DNA from: Nostoc desertorum CM1-VF14
GTDB lineage: Bacteria > Cyanobacteriota > Cyanobacteriia > Cyanobacteriales > Nostocaceae
Reading direction: 5' to 3'
Assembly: GCA_019359245.1 (NCBI GenBank)
Contig: JAHHHR010000004.1
Coordinates: 186,001-250,000 of the forward strand
Length of the DNA stretch: 64,000 nucleotides
Below, one piece after another: positions 27,337 to 36,548 of the stretch (position 1 is its first letter; each line of letters opens with the position of its first letter). The notes beneath the pieces are model-generated. The model was given only the letters and a program-made list of their open reading frames with translations, had not been told where the DNA came from and did no database searches. Made by a program: the position numbers and the translations under genes.

Positions 27337-29337
27337 TTAAGCCAAAAATGTTGCTATGAATCTACTGTAATATTGTTCATTTATTCTTAGACTATGAATT
27401 GCTTGTTTTACTTCCTCAATTTTTTGCTCGAATGACAGCTTATCAAATATTTGTACTAATTTTTCTAAGTTTACTTTGATTTCATCAAAAGCTTCTTTAC
27501 TTTCATTATTTTTTGTAATTTGATGTAAAAATATTCCCGTAAAATCCTGACATTCAGCTAAATATCGAATTAAATTAATCATTAGTTTATCCTCTTTAAC
27601 TTTCGTAGTCATCAGCAAAGCTGTTTGAAAAAAACACTGGCTTACTTTAAAACTTCTTTGGTAATAATCAAATTCCTTGTTACTTGCTATAACATTTCCT
27701 TCACTTTCATCAATTATTCCTAATACTTGTGTACTTAATGCAAGCTTATAAAGTACTAAACCTAAATTAGAATAACAATCAACATATTCAAAAACCATGT
27801 TTTCGATAGCTTTAAAGAAAGGATTATCTAATACCTTCGGTTCTTGCCTTAATTCTTCAAAGCAACCTACTCCATAAAATTCCATCACATGGTAAACAAC
27901 TTCTAAGGAAATATTTTCCTGTTTACTAAGTCCTTGTTTTACTGCTATTTCTGCATTTTCTATATTTAGATACGTTTGTTCTTGAGTATCATTTACTTTC
28001 ATGCAAGGAATTTTTGGAATAATTGTTTGGCAGCTATTAGATATTAATGTAGATAAAAATATTCCGGCTTCAGCGTGACATTGTTTCCAATCATTTGTTA
28101 ATTTAAGTCTTTCTATTGCTTCTTCGCGAATAACTTCATACAAGTAGCATCCTTTTTCACTAAACTTTACTAAAGCTCTGTTTTTTAAATGACTGATAAG
28201 TTGGTGTTTATCTCGCTCATTTTGCTCATCCCAAAGCAAGGAAAAAATCCCTTCTTCAGGTATTATAGGAACATATTGATAACGGTAACATCCTAATCTA
28301 CATAAAAGGTTATAGACTTGGGGATTATCTTGTTGAAGTTTATCAAACTGATATTGAACAAGATTTTCTAAAGTAGAATTTTTTAATAAATAATCACAAT
28401 TCTTTTTCCAAAAACACTTTAAATCTCCTCTTGATGTCGTTACAATATCACCACGAAGGATATACATTACCTCCGCATTACCTCCATAAGCTTGATGCAT
28501 TTGGCTGAGAGCATCACTATCTGTATTAATGTGACAGATTTCAAAATACTGTTGCCATACTTCTTGCTTTAAACCTTCCATTGCATAAGTTTGAAAAGTT
28601 TGAAGACGCTTCAACGTATGTTCATCAATTTGCTCACGGCTTGTAATGAGAGTAACTGACTGTACACTATGATGCGCTAGTACAGTTAATAATTCTACAT
28701 AATAACTGTGCTGGGATTCTATGAACTTACCATTTGTCAAAGCAGGTTCAAGGTTATCAATTAATACACCAATTTTTCTAATCTGAAGCTGGTTTTTCAA
28801 TTGCTCCAGCATAATCATAAAATTTTCTTCTGGATTCTCCTTAAAATAATATCTGAGCTTGAGCCTTAACCAATCTTCTACTGAATTTAAATTCTTGGGT
28901 GTAATTCCTACACGCAGTTCAAGATATTCTAAACCTTGAAGCTCAAACCATTTTGTAGCTAAGGTTGTTTTACCTATACCGCCCTCTGCGTGAATTAGAA
29001 TAACTTTTGCACCTTCGTTAACAAGGTTGTTGAGGTGTGTGATCGCTTCCTCACGCCCCACAAAATTATTATTGTTGATTGTCGTATCTTGAAGTTGCTC
29101 TGTTCTAGATTCGTTAGCTGGAATATCAACTATCTTTTTCCAATCTAAACCTAGCCTTTTACAAATTTCTTCAAAATTAAGTCGGTCAACTGCCTTAGCG
29201 CTAAAAAAGTTATGTACTGTTGACCGAGCTATTCCTAACTCTAAGGCTAAAGCCTTTTTACCCAAAGCATTACGAGTTAAAGCTTTGTTTGCTTGTTCTA
29301 TTCCTTTTAGAGATGCTTTAAGCGATCGCCCAGTCAT
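27337..29337 (-). CDS. STAND (NB-ARC-like) NTPase with N-terminal HTH
   Basis: 666 residues. The N-terminus has a Cro/Xre-like helix-turn-helix (KKALALELGIARSTVHNFFS, about 28-50). The NTPase begins near residue 90 (NFVGREEAITHL): Walker A HAEGGIGKTTLA, Walker B IGVLIDNLEPAL and sensor-1 LITSREQ, followed by a winged-helix region and a helical C-terminal half without clear TPR signatures. This layout is common in cyanobacterial NB-ARC proteins, which act as ligand-triggered switches in regulation or anti-phage defence. It converges on the Ro60 locus; partner and trigger are unknown. It is AT-richer than its neighbours, which may indicate transfer. Confidence 0.85.
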   Translation of the reverse strand: MTGRSLKASLKGIEQANKALTRNALGKKALALELGIARSTVHNFFSAKAVDRLNFEEICKRLGLDWKKIVDIPANESRTEQLQDTTINNNNFVGREEAITHLNNLVNEGAKVILIHAEGGIGKTTLATKWFELQGLEYLELRVGITPKNLNSVEDWLRLKLRYYFKENPEENFMIMLEQLKNQLQIRKIGVLIDNLEPALTNGKFIESQHSYYVELLTVLAHHSVQSVTLITSREQIDEHTLKRLQTFQTYAMEGLKQEVWQQYFEICHINTDSDALSQMHQAYGGNAEVMYILRGDIVTTSRGDLKCFWKKNCDYLLKNSTLENLVQYQFDKLQQDNPQVYNLLCRLGCYRYQYVPIIPEEGIFSLLWDEQNERDKHQLISHLKNRALVKFSEKGCYLYEVIREEAIERLKLTNDWKQCHAEAGIFLSTLISNSCQTIIPKIPCMKVNDTQEQTYLNIENAEIAVKQGLSKQENISLEVVYHVMEFYGVGCFEELRQEPKVLDNPFFKAIENMVFEYVDCYSNLGLVLYKLALSTQVLGIIDESEGNVIASNKEFDYYQRSFKVSQCFFQTALLMTTKVKEDKLMINLIRYLAECQDFTGIFLHQITKNNESKEAFDEIKVNLEKLVQIFDKLSFEQKIEEVKQAIHSLRINEQYYSRFIATFLA

Positions 29338-29488
29338 ATTTTAAATATGCGACTTTGAATAATTTTAACTGAGTTAATTAAAAGTCATACGTACTCATAC
29401 ACAAAGTCAGACATTCTGGACTTCTGACTCAAACACAATCTCAGACACCAGCCCTCGAAGCTAGTTGATGTAGTCATTCACAGTACTT

Positions 29489-30148
29489 ATGAAATCTACT
29501 TACATCAACGGACGATGCTACTATCAAGGCAATGGTGGCGTTCTTCTTCCTGCTGTCACCACAGTTTTAAAAGCGACACAGCCATCAAAGTCTATAGCCG
29601 CCCTTTCCCATTGGCGTAATAAAGTTGGCGATGCAGAAGCAAATCGAATTGCTGCTAACAGCCGTCGCCGAGGAAATGCCTTGCACCAGTTAATTAAAGA
29701 ACACCTGCAAGGTTACTCACCCAAACCTGATAACAACCTGATTCAGCCTTACTGGGATAGCGTTCAATCTTTGCTAAACCAACTTAGCGATGTTCAACTG
29801 GTTGAAGAAGCCGTGCCTAACTATAAAGAACTTTACGCCGGGAAAGTTGATTTAGTTGCTCGTTATCAAGGTGTTCTGTATTTAATTGAATGGACTACAG
29901 CCGAGGAACCAAAACTGAGATTTGATAAGCTTTATGACAAACCTTTACAACTAGCTGCTTATGGTGGTGCAATAAATCGGTATTATAGCGATCGCCTCTT
30001 TAACTGCAAAATTAACCATGCTCTTATTGTTGTAGCCTTGCCATGTGAAGAAGCAGAGATTTTTGAATTTGACCGTGCAAGGCTAATTCATGTCTGGCAT
30101 CAATGGCTTAATCGGCTGAATTTCTTCTTCAGTGCAGCTGCTGCGTAA
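29489..30148 (+). CDS. PD-(D/E)XK-like nuclease, MGME1/RecB type
   Basis: 219 residues. The N-terminal LLPAVTTVLKATQP and RRGNALHQLIKEHL, the central YAGKVDLVARYQGVLYLIEW and the KLYDKPLQLAAYGGA helix follow the order of MGME1-like exonucleases (PDDEXK superfamily). The catalytic Asp (KVDLV) and an acidic residue (LIEW) are present, but the normal E/D-x-K reads EWTTAEE, so the lysine is Thr here. A lysine in EEPKLRF could substitute. It may be a weakened or altered nuclease acting on single-stranded DNA. It starts divergently from the STAND gene, 151 bp away. Confidence 0.7.
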   Translation: MKSTYINGRCYYQGNGGVLLPAVTTVLKATQPSKSIAALSHWRNKVGDAEANRIAANSRRRGNALHQLIKEHLQGYSPKPDNNLIQPYWDSVQSLLNQLSDVQLVEEAVPNYKELYAGKVDLVARYQGVLYLIEWTTAEEPKLRFDKLYDKPLQLAAYGGAINRYYSDRLFNCKINHALIVVALPCEEAEIFEFDRARLIHVWHQWLNRLNFFFSAAAA

Positions 30149-30252
30149 AAAAAGTGCGATCGCAATTTTTGAGAAGTACAACACCAATATTGAGTGCAGA
30201 ATAACATATTTAACAAATTGGTGAGGAATTGAAGAGTTGTTCGACTCAATTA

Positions 30253-30660
30253 TCAACCCTCTTCCTCCCAATCCTCGATCTGTAACCCATTCACGCGATT
30301 AAATTCACTCTTATTGTGGGTAACTAAAATTAAATTATGTGCCTGAGCAATAGATGGAATTTGTAAATCATAAGGGCCAATAGGCGTACCTAAAGTTGCC
30401 AATTCAGCATGAATTCGACCAAAAATTGTGGCGGCTACATCATCAAAACTCAAAGAGACAAAATTATTGAGAAAAGCTAACTGTAAAGCTAGGGTGCGTT
30501 GAGGATTCTTGCTTCTCATCGCCCCGTAAAACAGTTCAGCCTTAACAATTGAACAAACAGCAATATCTTGTGGTGATAAAGACTCTAAGCGTCGTCGCAC
30601 TCCAGATATTGGACGATTTAGATAAACAATGTAAGCATTCGTATCTAATAAATAAATCAC
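30253..30660 (-). CDS. vapC: PIN-domain toxin (VapC family)
   Basis: 135 residues, GTG start at 30660 that overlaps the antitoxin stop by GTGA. PIN-domain acidic residues are seen in YLLDTNAY, VKAELFYGAM and GPYDLQIPSIAQAHN, and the C-terminal THNKSEFNRV is typical. VapC toxins cleave RNA, often tRNA or rRNA, when the antitoxin is lost. Given the neighbouring tRNA-like RNAs, substrate overlap is an interesting but untested thought. Confidence 0.88.
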   Translation of the reverse strand: MIYLLDTNAYIVYLNRPISGVRRRLESLSPQDIAVCSIVKAELFYGAMRSKNPQRTLALQLAFLNNFVSLSFDDVAATIFGRIHAELATLGTPIGPYDLQIPSIAQAHNLILVTHNKSEFNRVNGLQIEDWEEEG

Positions 30661-30923
30661 TCTAACGGTTCCCGCACTTCATATTCACCTTCGGGATATC
30701 TCATCAAAGGCTCATCTTGCAGACAACCAGCCGTCTGTTCAAAAAAACCAGGAGGCCACCCCAATTCTTCAGGTGTTTTTACCTGCACTGGTGCTTCAAT
30801 GTGACTTTTTGCTGCAAACACCTTGAGAGCATCAACAATTACTTCCTCTGGCGAAGCATACTTACCACTTTCAATCTGAGTTTGGATGAATTGCTCTATC
30901 TCTGGATTCAAGAACACATTCAT
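30657..30923 (-). CDS. Antitoxin of the PIN toxin (ParD/VapB-like)
   Basis: 88 residues. A ribbon-helix-helix-like N-terminus (FLNPEIEQFIQTQIESGKY, SPEEVIVDALKVF) resembles ParD/CopG antitoxins; the acidic C-terminal tail (GWPPGFFEQTAGCLQDEPLM, GEYEVREPLE) should wrap the toxin. It precedes the toxin with a 4-bp overlap, so the two are translationally coupled and probably autorepressed. Confidence 0.82.
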   Translation of the reverse strand: MNVFLNPEIEQFIQTQIESGKYASPEEVIVDALKVFAAKSHIEAPVQVKTPEELGWPPGFFEQTAGCLQDEPLMRYPEGEYEVREPLE

Positions 30924-31008
30924 AGATTTATTTACAAGGGTGCTTTTCCATAACTATTTTAGTCTGAGGTGAGATTGTAACTGAAGATTAGGCTGCTATA
31001 TGCTTTGG

Positions 31009-31185
31009 ATCAAAAGTGCGATCGCATACCCGCCCGAAGCGGTGTTTACGACGGGCTACGCCTACGCAAACATCTATCTCTTGTAGAATAGACAAAATGC
31101 TTGTTTGGTAACATAATGTAATATAACTTAGCAATAATCGAGCGATGCCTACGGCGGGCTGCGCCTACGCTGTTCTTTTTGGATG
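31009..31185. repeat. Palindromic intergenic repeats
   Basis: Two repeat copies, ACGGGCTACGCCTACGC near 31053 and GATGCCTACGGCGGGCTGCG near 31144, separated by unique AT-rich DNA. A related copy lies at about 24710-24730. These are dispersed cyanobacterial repeats. The rest of 30924-31334 shows nothing else. Confidence 0.65.
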
Positions 31186-31334
31186 TACTTACGATTAACA
31201 CCGCTATGTGTTACATATCAGCCTGGTTTAATCTCAAATTGTCCACCCAAAGGCAGTAGATGAAGTTTTGTTTGAATAACTACAAGGGATGAAATAGCTC
31301 TGCTTTCCAAAAAGTGAAAAAGGAACAGATTTTT

Positions 31335-32681
31335 ATGACATTTGATTACGATTTGTTTGTCATTGGTGCTGGGCCTGGAGGATTGGCAGCAGCTAAAAAA
31401 GCAGCTAGTTACGGTGTACGTGTCGCTATCGCCGAACAAGAATCCGTCGGTGGGACTTGTGTAAATCGCGGTTGCGTTCCTAAAAAACTGATTGTCTACG
31501 CTGCTGATTTCGCCCTGCAAAATCAAATAGCACACAGTTATGGGTGGAGTGACTGTCAAACATACTTTGACTGGACATTATTTATTAAGTCAGTACATCA
31601 GCATATTGACACCATTAACCAGTCTTATTTTCAGCAATTGCAAAAAGCTGGAATTGAACTAATTTCTGAATATGCCACTTTTGTCGATACCCATACTATC
31701 AATATCAATGGACGCAAAGTTACAGCGGACAAAATTTTAATTGCTGTGGGAGGGCAACCCCTCAAGCCTAAAATCCCAGGTATAGAATATGCCATTACAT
31801 TCCGCGAGATGTTTCATCTACCCTATCTACCGAAACGTTTGGCAATTATTGGCGGCGGCTACATTGGCGTAGAATTCTCCAGCATGATGCACGCTTTTGG
31901 TTGTGAGGTGGTGGTGATTGAAAAAGGCGAGATGATTTTATCGGGGTTTGATGATGACATTTGCTCTGCGGTACAACAAGGTTTGACTAAACGCGGAATT
32001 AAGTTTTTCACCAACAGCACCGTTGATGAAATCAAATTCTCAGAAGAAGGGTTTTTGTTAACTATTACTGGTGAGAGCCAAGAAATAATCACAGCAGATA
32101 CCATCTTAGTTGCCACAGGCTACGCTCCAAATACTAAGAATCTTGGTTTGGAAAATGTCCATGTTGAACTTAGCGAACATGGTGCAATCAAAGTAGATGA
32201 ATACAGCCGCACTAGCGAAGAAAACATTTTTGCTGTAGGTGACTGCACCAGCCGCGTGCAATTGACTCCAGTGGCTAAGGCAGAAGGTATTGCCTTTGCC
32301 GATACAGTTTTTGGCAACAAGGCGCAAAAACTAAATTATGATTATGTGCCCACTGCTGTTTTTTGCCGTCCAGAAGTGGCTAGTGTGGGAATGACGGAGG
32401 CGAAAGCACGGGAAAAATTTGGTGAATCTGTACAATGCTATTGCACCCAATTCCAGCCACTGTTGTATCAGTTAATCGAACAGAATCAATCAACCACTAT
32501 AAAGTTAGTGATAAATGGTGATTCTGGGAAAGTTTTGGGCGCTCATATGGTGGGTGAACATGCAGCAGATATCATTCAAAGTTTGGGTGTGGCAATTCGT
32601 AAAGGCATTACCAAGGAAGACTTGGATGAAACAATAGGCATTCATCCCACAGCAGGAGAAGAATTCCTGTCGTTAAATTAA
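31335..32681 (+). CDS. Glutathione reductase paralogue with NADH-type pocket
   Basis: 448 residues, the same family as gor at 7283-8659 and close to it throughout (MTFDYDLFVIGAGPGG, GTCVNRGCVPKK, HPTAGEEF). The redox cysteines, FAD motif FAVGDCTSRVQLTPVA and the His-Glu pair are intact. The second nucleotide fold reads GGGYIGVEF...VVVIEKGEMILSGF: an acidic residue ends the second strand and both positions that hold phosphate-binding arginines in E. coli (198 and 204) are Lys and Ser. This pattern is that of NADH-using lipoamide dehydrogenases. ATG 31335 is preferred over GTG 31314 because AAAGGAACAG precedes it. Confidence 0.88.
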   Translation: MTFDYDLFVIGAGPGGLAAAKKAASYGVRVAIAEQESVGGTCVNRGCVPKKLIVYAADFALQNQIAHSYGWSDCQTYFDWTLFIKSVHQHIDTINQSYFQQLQKAGIELISEYATFVDTHTININGRKVTADKILIAVGGQPLKPKIPGIEYAITFREMFHLPYLPKRLAIIGGGYIGVEFSSMMHAFGCEVVVIEKGEMILSGFDDDICSAVQQGLTKRGIKFFTNSTVDEIKFSEEGFLLTITGESQEIITADTILVATGYAPNTKNLGLENVHVELSEHGAIKVDEYSRTSEENIFAVGDCTSRVQLTPVAKAEGIAFADTVFGNKAQKLNYDYVPTAVFCRPEVASVGMTEAKAREKFGESVQCYCTQFQPLLYQLIEQNQSTTIKLVINGDSGKVLGAHMVGEHAADIIQSLGVAIRKGITKEDLDETIGIHPTAGEEFLSLN

Positions 32682-32695
32682 TGTGAGTTCGATGA

Positions 32696-32770
32696 ACCTC
32701 TCCGAAACGGAAAGGGAGGAGCAAGGAAAAATTTAGCTTTTTGCTTCCCTCTCCGTGTCGGAGAAAGGTT
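32696..32770. repeat. Long imperfect hairpin between convergent genes
   Basis: CTCCGAAACGGAAAGGGAGG and CCCTCTCCGTGTCGGAG form a long imperfect stem, continued by AGCAA/TTGCT, around an AT-rich loop. It is a common type of cyanobacterial interspersed repeat and could act as a terminator for both the reductase and the kinase. Confidence 0.6.
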
Positions 32771-32829
32771 GGGGGAAAGGTCAAATAAGACTTGTCGAAC
32801 TTACGTTTCTTAATGTCCCCGCGTCCTCC

Positions 32830-35190
32830 TTAAGTAGTTTCTGAGGATGCTTCTGAACAAGATTTTGTGGGAGCGCCTAATTCATCTAAAGTATTCATTA
32901 ATGAGTCATCCTGTGGCACGGGGTATATGGTTTGGGAACTTACAATATCGTTAAAAACTTTAAGATCCTCAAGAGCCTCTGATGCCGACTGATATCGCTC
33001 TTTAAAGTCTTCAAGCACCATTTTACTGAGAATCTTAGCTAGGGAGTGGCTTACCTGGGTGCGTAGTTTACCGCCGTAGGCATCGCTCCATTTTACCTCT
33101 CCATCAGCATCTCTATCTAGCTCACGGGGTGTTATACCAGTCAAGGCTTTGATCCCAACCATGCCGACTGCATAGATATCACTACTGTAATGTGGACGCC
33201 CAAAACATTGCTCGCTTGGTGCGTAACCCTGAGTACCAATGCCAATAGTGAAGGGAGTTTGCTCTTGATGATCAAGCTGTCTCGTACTGACTTCTTTGAC
33301 GGCTCCAAAGTCAATCAGTACTAGTTTACCGTCTGAATGTCGGCGGATGATATTGCTGGGCTTAATATCCCGGTGAATCACATTGTTTTTATGGACAAAT
33401 GTTAATGTTTGCAATAAGTCTCTGACAATTTTGATCACTGCAATTTCCTCAATTGCCCTGCCTGTTGGCAATTCCTGATTTAAAGGATGACCAATGATCT
33501 GTTCTTGTACTAAATAAAATTCTTCATCTTCTTCAAAATACGCCAAAAGTTGCGGAATTTGAGGGTGTGTTCCCAGTTTTTCGAGTGTTTGCGCTTCTGA
33601 GCTAAATAAACGTCTGGCAAGTTGCAAAGCTTCTGGTTTGGTGTTGGCTGGTTTTAGTTGTTTAACAACACATCGTGGATTTCCAGGACGTTGGGTATCT
33701 TCGGCAATGTAAGTTTCGCTGAATCCACCGGAACCGAGAACTTTGACAATTTTGTAGCGTCGAGCCAGAACTTTTCCTGATAAGGCTAAATCTCGTTGCT
33801 GGATTAGGTCTTGCAAGTCATCTTGTTGGCTAATAATCTCTTGGACAACGGGGGAAGTTTTATACTTCTGAAAAATGTCTAGTATTTGGCGTTTTTTGAT
33901 GCTTTCTCTCACCAATGAGGTTGTCAGATAGCAAAGTCCGATCATCGCGATCGCAATCATTGGTACAGTAGTGGGGAAAATTAACTGACCATAGATAAAT
34001 AACCCATAGCTAATTCCTGCCCAAGTACCAGACAGGGCGAGGCTATAAAGAAATCTATTGATAGTATGCTTGCGTCTGCTAATCATCAAGGCTGTACTGC
34101 CAACTACAATTAGCACAAACAAACCCCGCAACGGTGGACTGTCAATTCCTGGGGCGATCGCTTTACCTTCCATCAAAGTTGCGATCGCATGGGCGTGAAT
34201 TTCCACGCCTGACATACGTTTAGTGCTGTTGCTAACAGCTACTGGATAATAATCATTGTGTAACTTATCTGTTGCACCAATCAGCACTATCTTGTCTTTG
34301 AAGACCTTTCCCTGCTGCAAATAGGTGTTCCAGTTTTCTGGGTCGAGTACATGCCAAAGGGGTATTTGCTCAAATGTACCAGCAGGTCCCCAAAAATGAA
34401 TGCGATTACCCTTTGGTTGGGGATAATTGACTTGTGCTGCCCTGAGCGTTGCTTCATCAAAAGTGGGTAGATTTTCGATCAAATTATCTTCAGCTAACAA
34501 CTTAGAAAACTCGCTTGCCAATCGATGAACTTTACCATCTACCTCCAGGGGGAAATTAACTGAGCCAATGGACACTGGCTCTATACGAAACATCTGTTGT
34601 GGGTCAATTAATTGCATAAAAGACCCTTGGCGTATCTGGGAATTTTCGTAGACGGCTGCTAAGGTAACTTTGCTGCCATATTTTTGCAATACTGCCTGGA
34701 GTTGGCGATCGTCAGCCACTCCATAACTGCTTGGCGTGTCAAAAACGACATCTACCCCTACAGAACGCACACCAGCTTTCATTAACTTTGTGATTATCTG
34801 AGCATATGCAGCCCGTTTATAAGGATAAGATTTCAGTGTTTCTAAGTATGCATACTGTTTCGGATTTGTTCTATAGTACTGTTCGGGAACTGATATTGAC
34901 TGATCGTCTATTGCTAAAATTACGATGTCTTCTGGAGGCAGAATCGGCCCACGCACTTGAAAAAAGCCAGAAAGCGCCTTATTTTCCATCAATTGAACCA
35001 ATTCCCCACCAGAAGCACTCAGTACTCCTGCACCTATTGCCCAAGCACCAGCGAGGATATGGCCTAAGCGAAGCATCCACCTAGACTGGCGAGCCGATGT
35101 TGTTGACGTTACTTTTGTCGGTTTACTTGACACTCTATTGGCAGTAGAGACATAGTTTTTAGTTAAGGTAGATGTAGGTTTTTCTGCCAT
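32830..35190 (-). CDS. CHASE2-domain serine/threonine protein kinase
   Basis: 786 residues. One N-terminal transmembrane helix (about 48-65), an extracytoplasmic CHASE2 sensor (about 70-380; ILPPEDIVILAIDDQSI, SVGVDVVFDTPS, DKIVLIGATDK, MSGVEIHAHAIATLM), then three membrane helices (about 358-440: LFVLIVVGSTALMI, SLALSGTWAGISYGLFI, TVPMIAIAMIGLCYL) and a C-terminal kinase (about 485-745) with GSGGFSETYIA, VVKQLKP, HRDIKPSNII and LIDFGAVKE. All catalytic residues are present. It should sense an envelope signal and phosphorylate Ser/Thr of unknown targets. Confidence 0.93.
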   Translation of the reverse strand: MAEKPTSTLTKNYVSTANRVSSKPTKVTSTTSARQSRWMLRLGHILAGAWAIGAGVLSASGGELVQLMENKALSGFFQVRGPILPPEDIVILAIDDQSISVPEQYYRTNPKQYAYLETLKSYPYKRAAYAQIITKLMKAGVRSVGVDVVFDTPSSYGVADDRQLQAVLQKYGSKVTLAAVYENSQIRQGSFMQLIDPQQMFRIEPVSIGSVNFPLEVDGKVHRLASEFSKLLAEDNLIENLPTFDEATLRAAQVNYPQPKGNRIHFWGPAGTFEQIPLWHVLDPENWNTYLQQGKVFKDKIVLIGATDKLHNDYYPVAVSNSTKRMSGVEIHAHAIATLMEGKAIAPGIDSPPLRGLFVLIVVGSTALMISRRKHTINRFLYSLALSGTWAGISYGLFIYGQLIFPTTVPMIAIAMIGLCYLTTSLVRESIKKRQILDIFQKYKTSPVVQEIISQQDDLQDLIQQRDLALSGKVLARRYKIVKVLGSGGFSETYIAEDTQRPGNPRCVVKQLKPANTKPEALQLARRLFSSEAQTLEKLGTHPQIPQLLAYFEEDEEFYLVQEQIIGHPLNQELPTGRAIEEIAVIKIVRDLLQTLTFVHKNNVIHRDIKPSNIIRRHSDGKLVLIDFGAVKEVSTRQLDHQEQTPFTIGIGTQGYAPSEQCFGRPHYSSDIYAVGMVGIKALTGITPRELDRDADGEVKWSDAYGGKLRTQVSHSLAKILSKMVLEDFKERYQSASEALEDLKVFNDIVSSQTIYPVPQDDSLMNTLDELGAPTKSCSEASSETT

Positions 35191-35930
35191 ATCGTGTTAC
35201 TGATTGATTTAAGTCCAACACTTTTATTTATTCAGACCACGTTTTAGTACAAGCACATTGAAATAAGACTTAAATGGCAATCTTATACATTTGTAAAGTA
35301 TCTTCTATTCATCAACAAACTTTTATTGGCAAAGATAGCCTCCAAGAGATTCCTACTCAGGTACTGTCTAACTTATTATTTTTCTGTTGAGTGAGTTACA
35401 ACTAGTTATCGTCTCACAGATTATAGCTGGATCTGCTTCGTCTCTGTACTTGGTTGCGGCGATATTTTAGCTTAATTTAACCAACAAGTACTCTCTTGAC
35501 TAGGTGTTTTACCAAAAGCTGTCCCAAGTCCGTCTTCTGTCTTTGGCGCAATATTGGTACTCTCCATAAAGCATATCCTTATACTGAAAGCTTTACCTAT
35601 AGATAGGCATCAACTTATATCCTACCCTAAGCCTATGCCATACCTCTTTAGGAGTAAACTTTAGTGTTATCCAGCGATGAATGCTGTTACTGGTTCGATT
35701 TTATTGGTAGATTTTGATCACAGGGTGGCTGTTGCAGTGCCGGAGGTGAATAAGGTTTAGCACCCAGGATCTCAACTCCAATGTTGCAGGCGTTTTTATG
35801 CCTTGAAAGGGGTAGGATAAAAGCTACAGATGAAGAGTTAGTTTATAGATATTAGCAAACAAGGCATTTGAAAATTGCTATAATCTATTGTTCCATCTAA
35901 ATTCATATATATTATTAGGTGTAAATTTGT
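35191..35930. other. Intergenic region, 740 bp
   Basis: Divergent spacer between the kinase and NYN genes. A 27-codon frame starting at about 35678 (AVTGSILLVDFDH) vaguely recalls the end of a metal-binding domain but is too short to call. No RNA gene is visible. Confidence 0.4.
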
Positions 35931-36452
35931 ATGGGTTCTCCAATGAATCGTCTGTCTATTTTTGTAGACGGAAACAATATGTTCTATGCTCAACAAAAAA
36001 ATGGTTGGTTTTTTGACCCACGGCGAGTTTTAGAATACTTCAAACATGAGCAATCAGAAACAACATTAATTAATGCATTCTGGTACACTGGCTTAAAAGA
36101 CCCACAAGATCAGCGAGGTTTTAGAGATGCTCTAATTAGTCTAGGATATACAGTCAGAACTAAAATTCTTAAAGAATATTATGATGATACTTCTGGTCGT
36201 TACTCGCAAAAAGCGAATTTAGATATTGAAATTGTTGTAGATATGTTTAATACAGTAGACCAGTATGACCGAGTAGTATTATTCAGTGGTGATGGAGATT
36301 TTGAAAGAGCAATCGAACTATTACGCTCAAAAAATACACATATTACAGTAGTATCGACAGAAGGAATGATAGCTAGAGAGCTACGCAATGCTACTGACAG
36401 ATATATAGATTTAAATGATATCAGAGATCAAATAGAAAAAACAGAAGGTTAG
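35931..36452 (+). CDS. NYN-domain protein, LabA/DUF88 family
   Basis: 173 residues. The PIN-like NYN fold is shown by SIFVDGNNMFYAQ, KANLDIEIVVDMF and VVLFSGDGDFERAIELL with conserved aspartates that would bind a metal ion. The cyanobacterial LabA family is linked to circadian output and others of the family are RNases. The start may be ATG 35931 or ATG 35943 (NRLSIFVDG). It precedes leuA on the same strand with a 96-bp gap; no functional link is obvious. Confidence 0.88.
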   Translation: MGSPMNRLSIFVDGNNMFYAQQKNGWFFDPRRVLEYFKHEQSETTLINAFWYTGLKDPQDQRGFRDALISLGYTVRTKILKEYYDDTSGRYSQKANLDIEIVVDMFNTVDQYDRVVLFSGDGDFERAIELLRSKNTHITVVSTEGMIARELRNATDRYIDLNDIRDQIEKTEG

Positions 36453-36548
36453 TATTCTTAGCAATTATTTACAAAGGTAAGAGTATAAAGAAAAACTAAG
36501 TTTGAAGATATTTTGATCCATAAGTAAAAACTAAAGAACAAACCGCAA

